Assembly (NCBI GenBank): GCA_934630985.1
Contig: CAKTXO010000036.1
Location: 1 to 13,363, forward strand
From: an uncultured Oscillospiraceae bacterium
GTDB taxonomy: Bacteria; Bacillota; Clostridia; Oscillospirales; Oscillospiraceae
Direction of reading: 5' to 3'
DNA length: 13,363 nt
The notes below the pieces were generated by a model, which was given only the letters and a program-made list of their open reading frames with translations, made no database searches and was not told the DNA's origin. The translations under genes and the position numbers were made by a program. Positions 13,176 through 13,363 of this stretch are shown in pieces (positions within the stretch are counted from its first letter, which is position 1; the number at the start of each line of letters is the position of its first letter).

Positions 13176-13363
13176 ATGACCTATCCAGAAGTCCTTGCCA
13201 ATGCTCGTGAGGCCATGAGCCCCAACTGCAAGGCCTGCCCCGTGTGCAACGGCCGTGCCTGTACCAACCACGTTCCCGGCCCCGGTGCCAAGGGCGTAGG
13301 CGACAACGCCATCCGGAATTTCGACGCCTGGCAGCGCATCCGGGTGAACATGGACACCATCCA
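13176..13363 (+). CDS. FMN-dependent alpha-hydroxy-acid oxidising protein (5' part only)
   Basis: The first 62 residues are in the window, and the gene continues beyond it. The start has AGGAGG 8 nt upstream. The sequence MTYPEVLANAREAMSPNCKAC, then PVCNGRACTNHVPGPGAKGV, then GDNAIRNFDAWQRIRVNMDT matches, from recollection, the N-terminus of the clostridial FMN-binding alpha-hydroxy-acid dehydrogenase/oxidase-like proteins (lactate/glycolate oxidase superfamily). Four cysteines (C18, C21, C24, C29) precede the barrel, an arrangement typical of this clostridial branch and unlike classical lactate oxidase. The FMN-binding and catalytic His/Arg residues lie outside the window, so substrate and activity cannot be judged. 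An isopentenyl-diphosphate isomerase type 2-like enzyme is a less likely alternative. Confidence 0.8.
   Translation, partial: MTYPEVLANAREAMSPNCKACPVCNGRACTNHVPGPGAKGVGDNAIRNFDAWQRIRVNMDTI

Overview
The window looks like chromosomal DNA of a gut-type Clostridia, most likely Oscillospiraceae/Ruminococcaceae-like. Coding regions are fairly GC-rich with clean AGGAGG ribosome sites and sigma-A promoters. The genes (MalY-type lyase, VOC protein, GalE, NahK, CUT1 sugar ABC transporter) fit that group, and the intergenic spacers are full of palindromic repeats. The taxonomic placement is inference.

Layout. (1) 1-1741 is a graveyard of mobile and accessory DNA. It holds the remnant of a TnpX/TndX-type large serine recombinase with an in-frame internal deletion, a 167-bp near-palindromic MITE-like element, a scrap of an IS21-type IstB helper ATPase, a fragment I cannot identify, and the first ~30 codons of a macro-domain protein. 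(2) 1768-3211, minus strand: a translationally coupled pair, UDP-glucuronate 4-epimerase then a YaeR-like VOC protein, with the macro-domain stub 26 nt behind. (3) 3390-4931, plus strand, divergent: a lipoprotein with four ~67-residue repeats followed by leucine-rich repeats. (4) 5098-6306: a MalY/PatB pyridoxal-phosphate C-S lyase. (5) 6307-6996: a gene-free spacer that is a composite of inverted repeats, ending in a strong bidirectional terminator. (6) 6997-9388, minus strand: galE and nahK, each with its own near-consensus promoter. (7) 9761-12944, plus strand, divergent from nahK: solute-binding lipoprotein and two permeases of a CUT1 sugar transporter, without an ATPase gene. (8) 12945-13363: a repeat/terminator block and the start of an FMN-dependent alpha-hydroxy-acid oxidising enzyme that runs off the window.

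Working model. The transporter, N-acetylhexosamine 1-kinase and UDP-galactose 4-epimerase resemble parts of the galacto-N-biose/lacto-N-biose (mucin and milk-oligosaccharide) pathway of bifidobacteria. GalE carries Cys at position 299, the residue that widens substrate range to UDP-GlcNAc/UDP-GalNAc in studied GalE enzymes, which fits a kinase that makes HexNAc-1-phosphate. The phosphorylase and uridylyltransferase of that pathway are not in the window, so the pathway is incomplete here.

The most unusual non-coding feature is the set of dispersed palindromic repeats: a 38-bp element present five times, plus other hairpin modules that recur beside it in the same order. One hairpin is kept in two copies although both its stem sequence and length differ.
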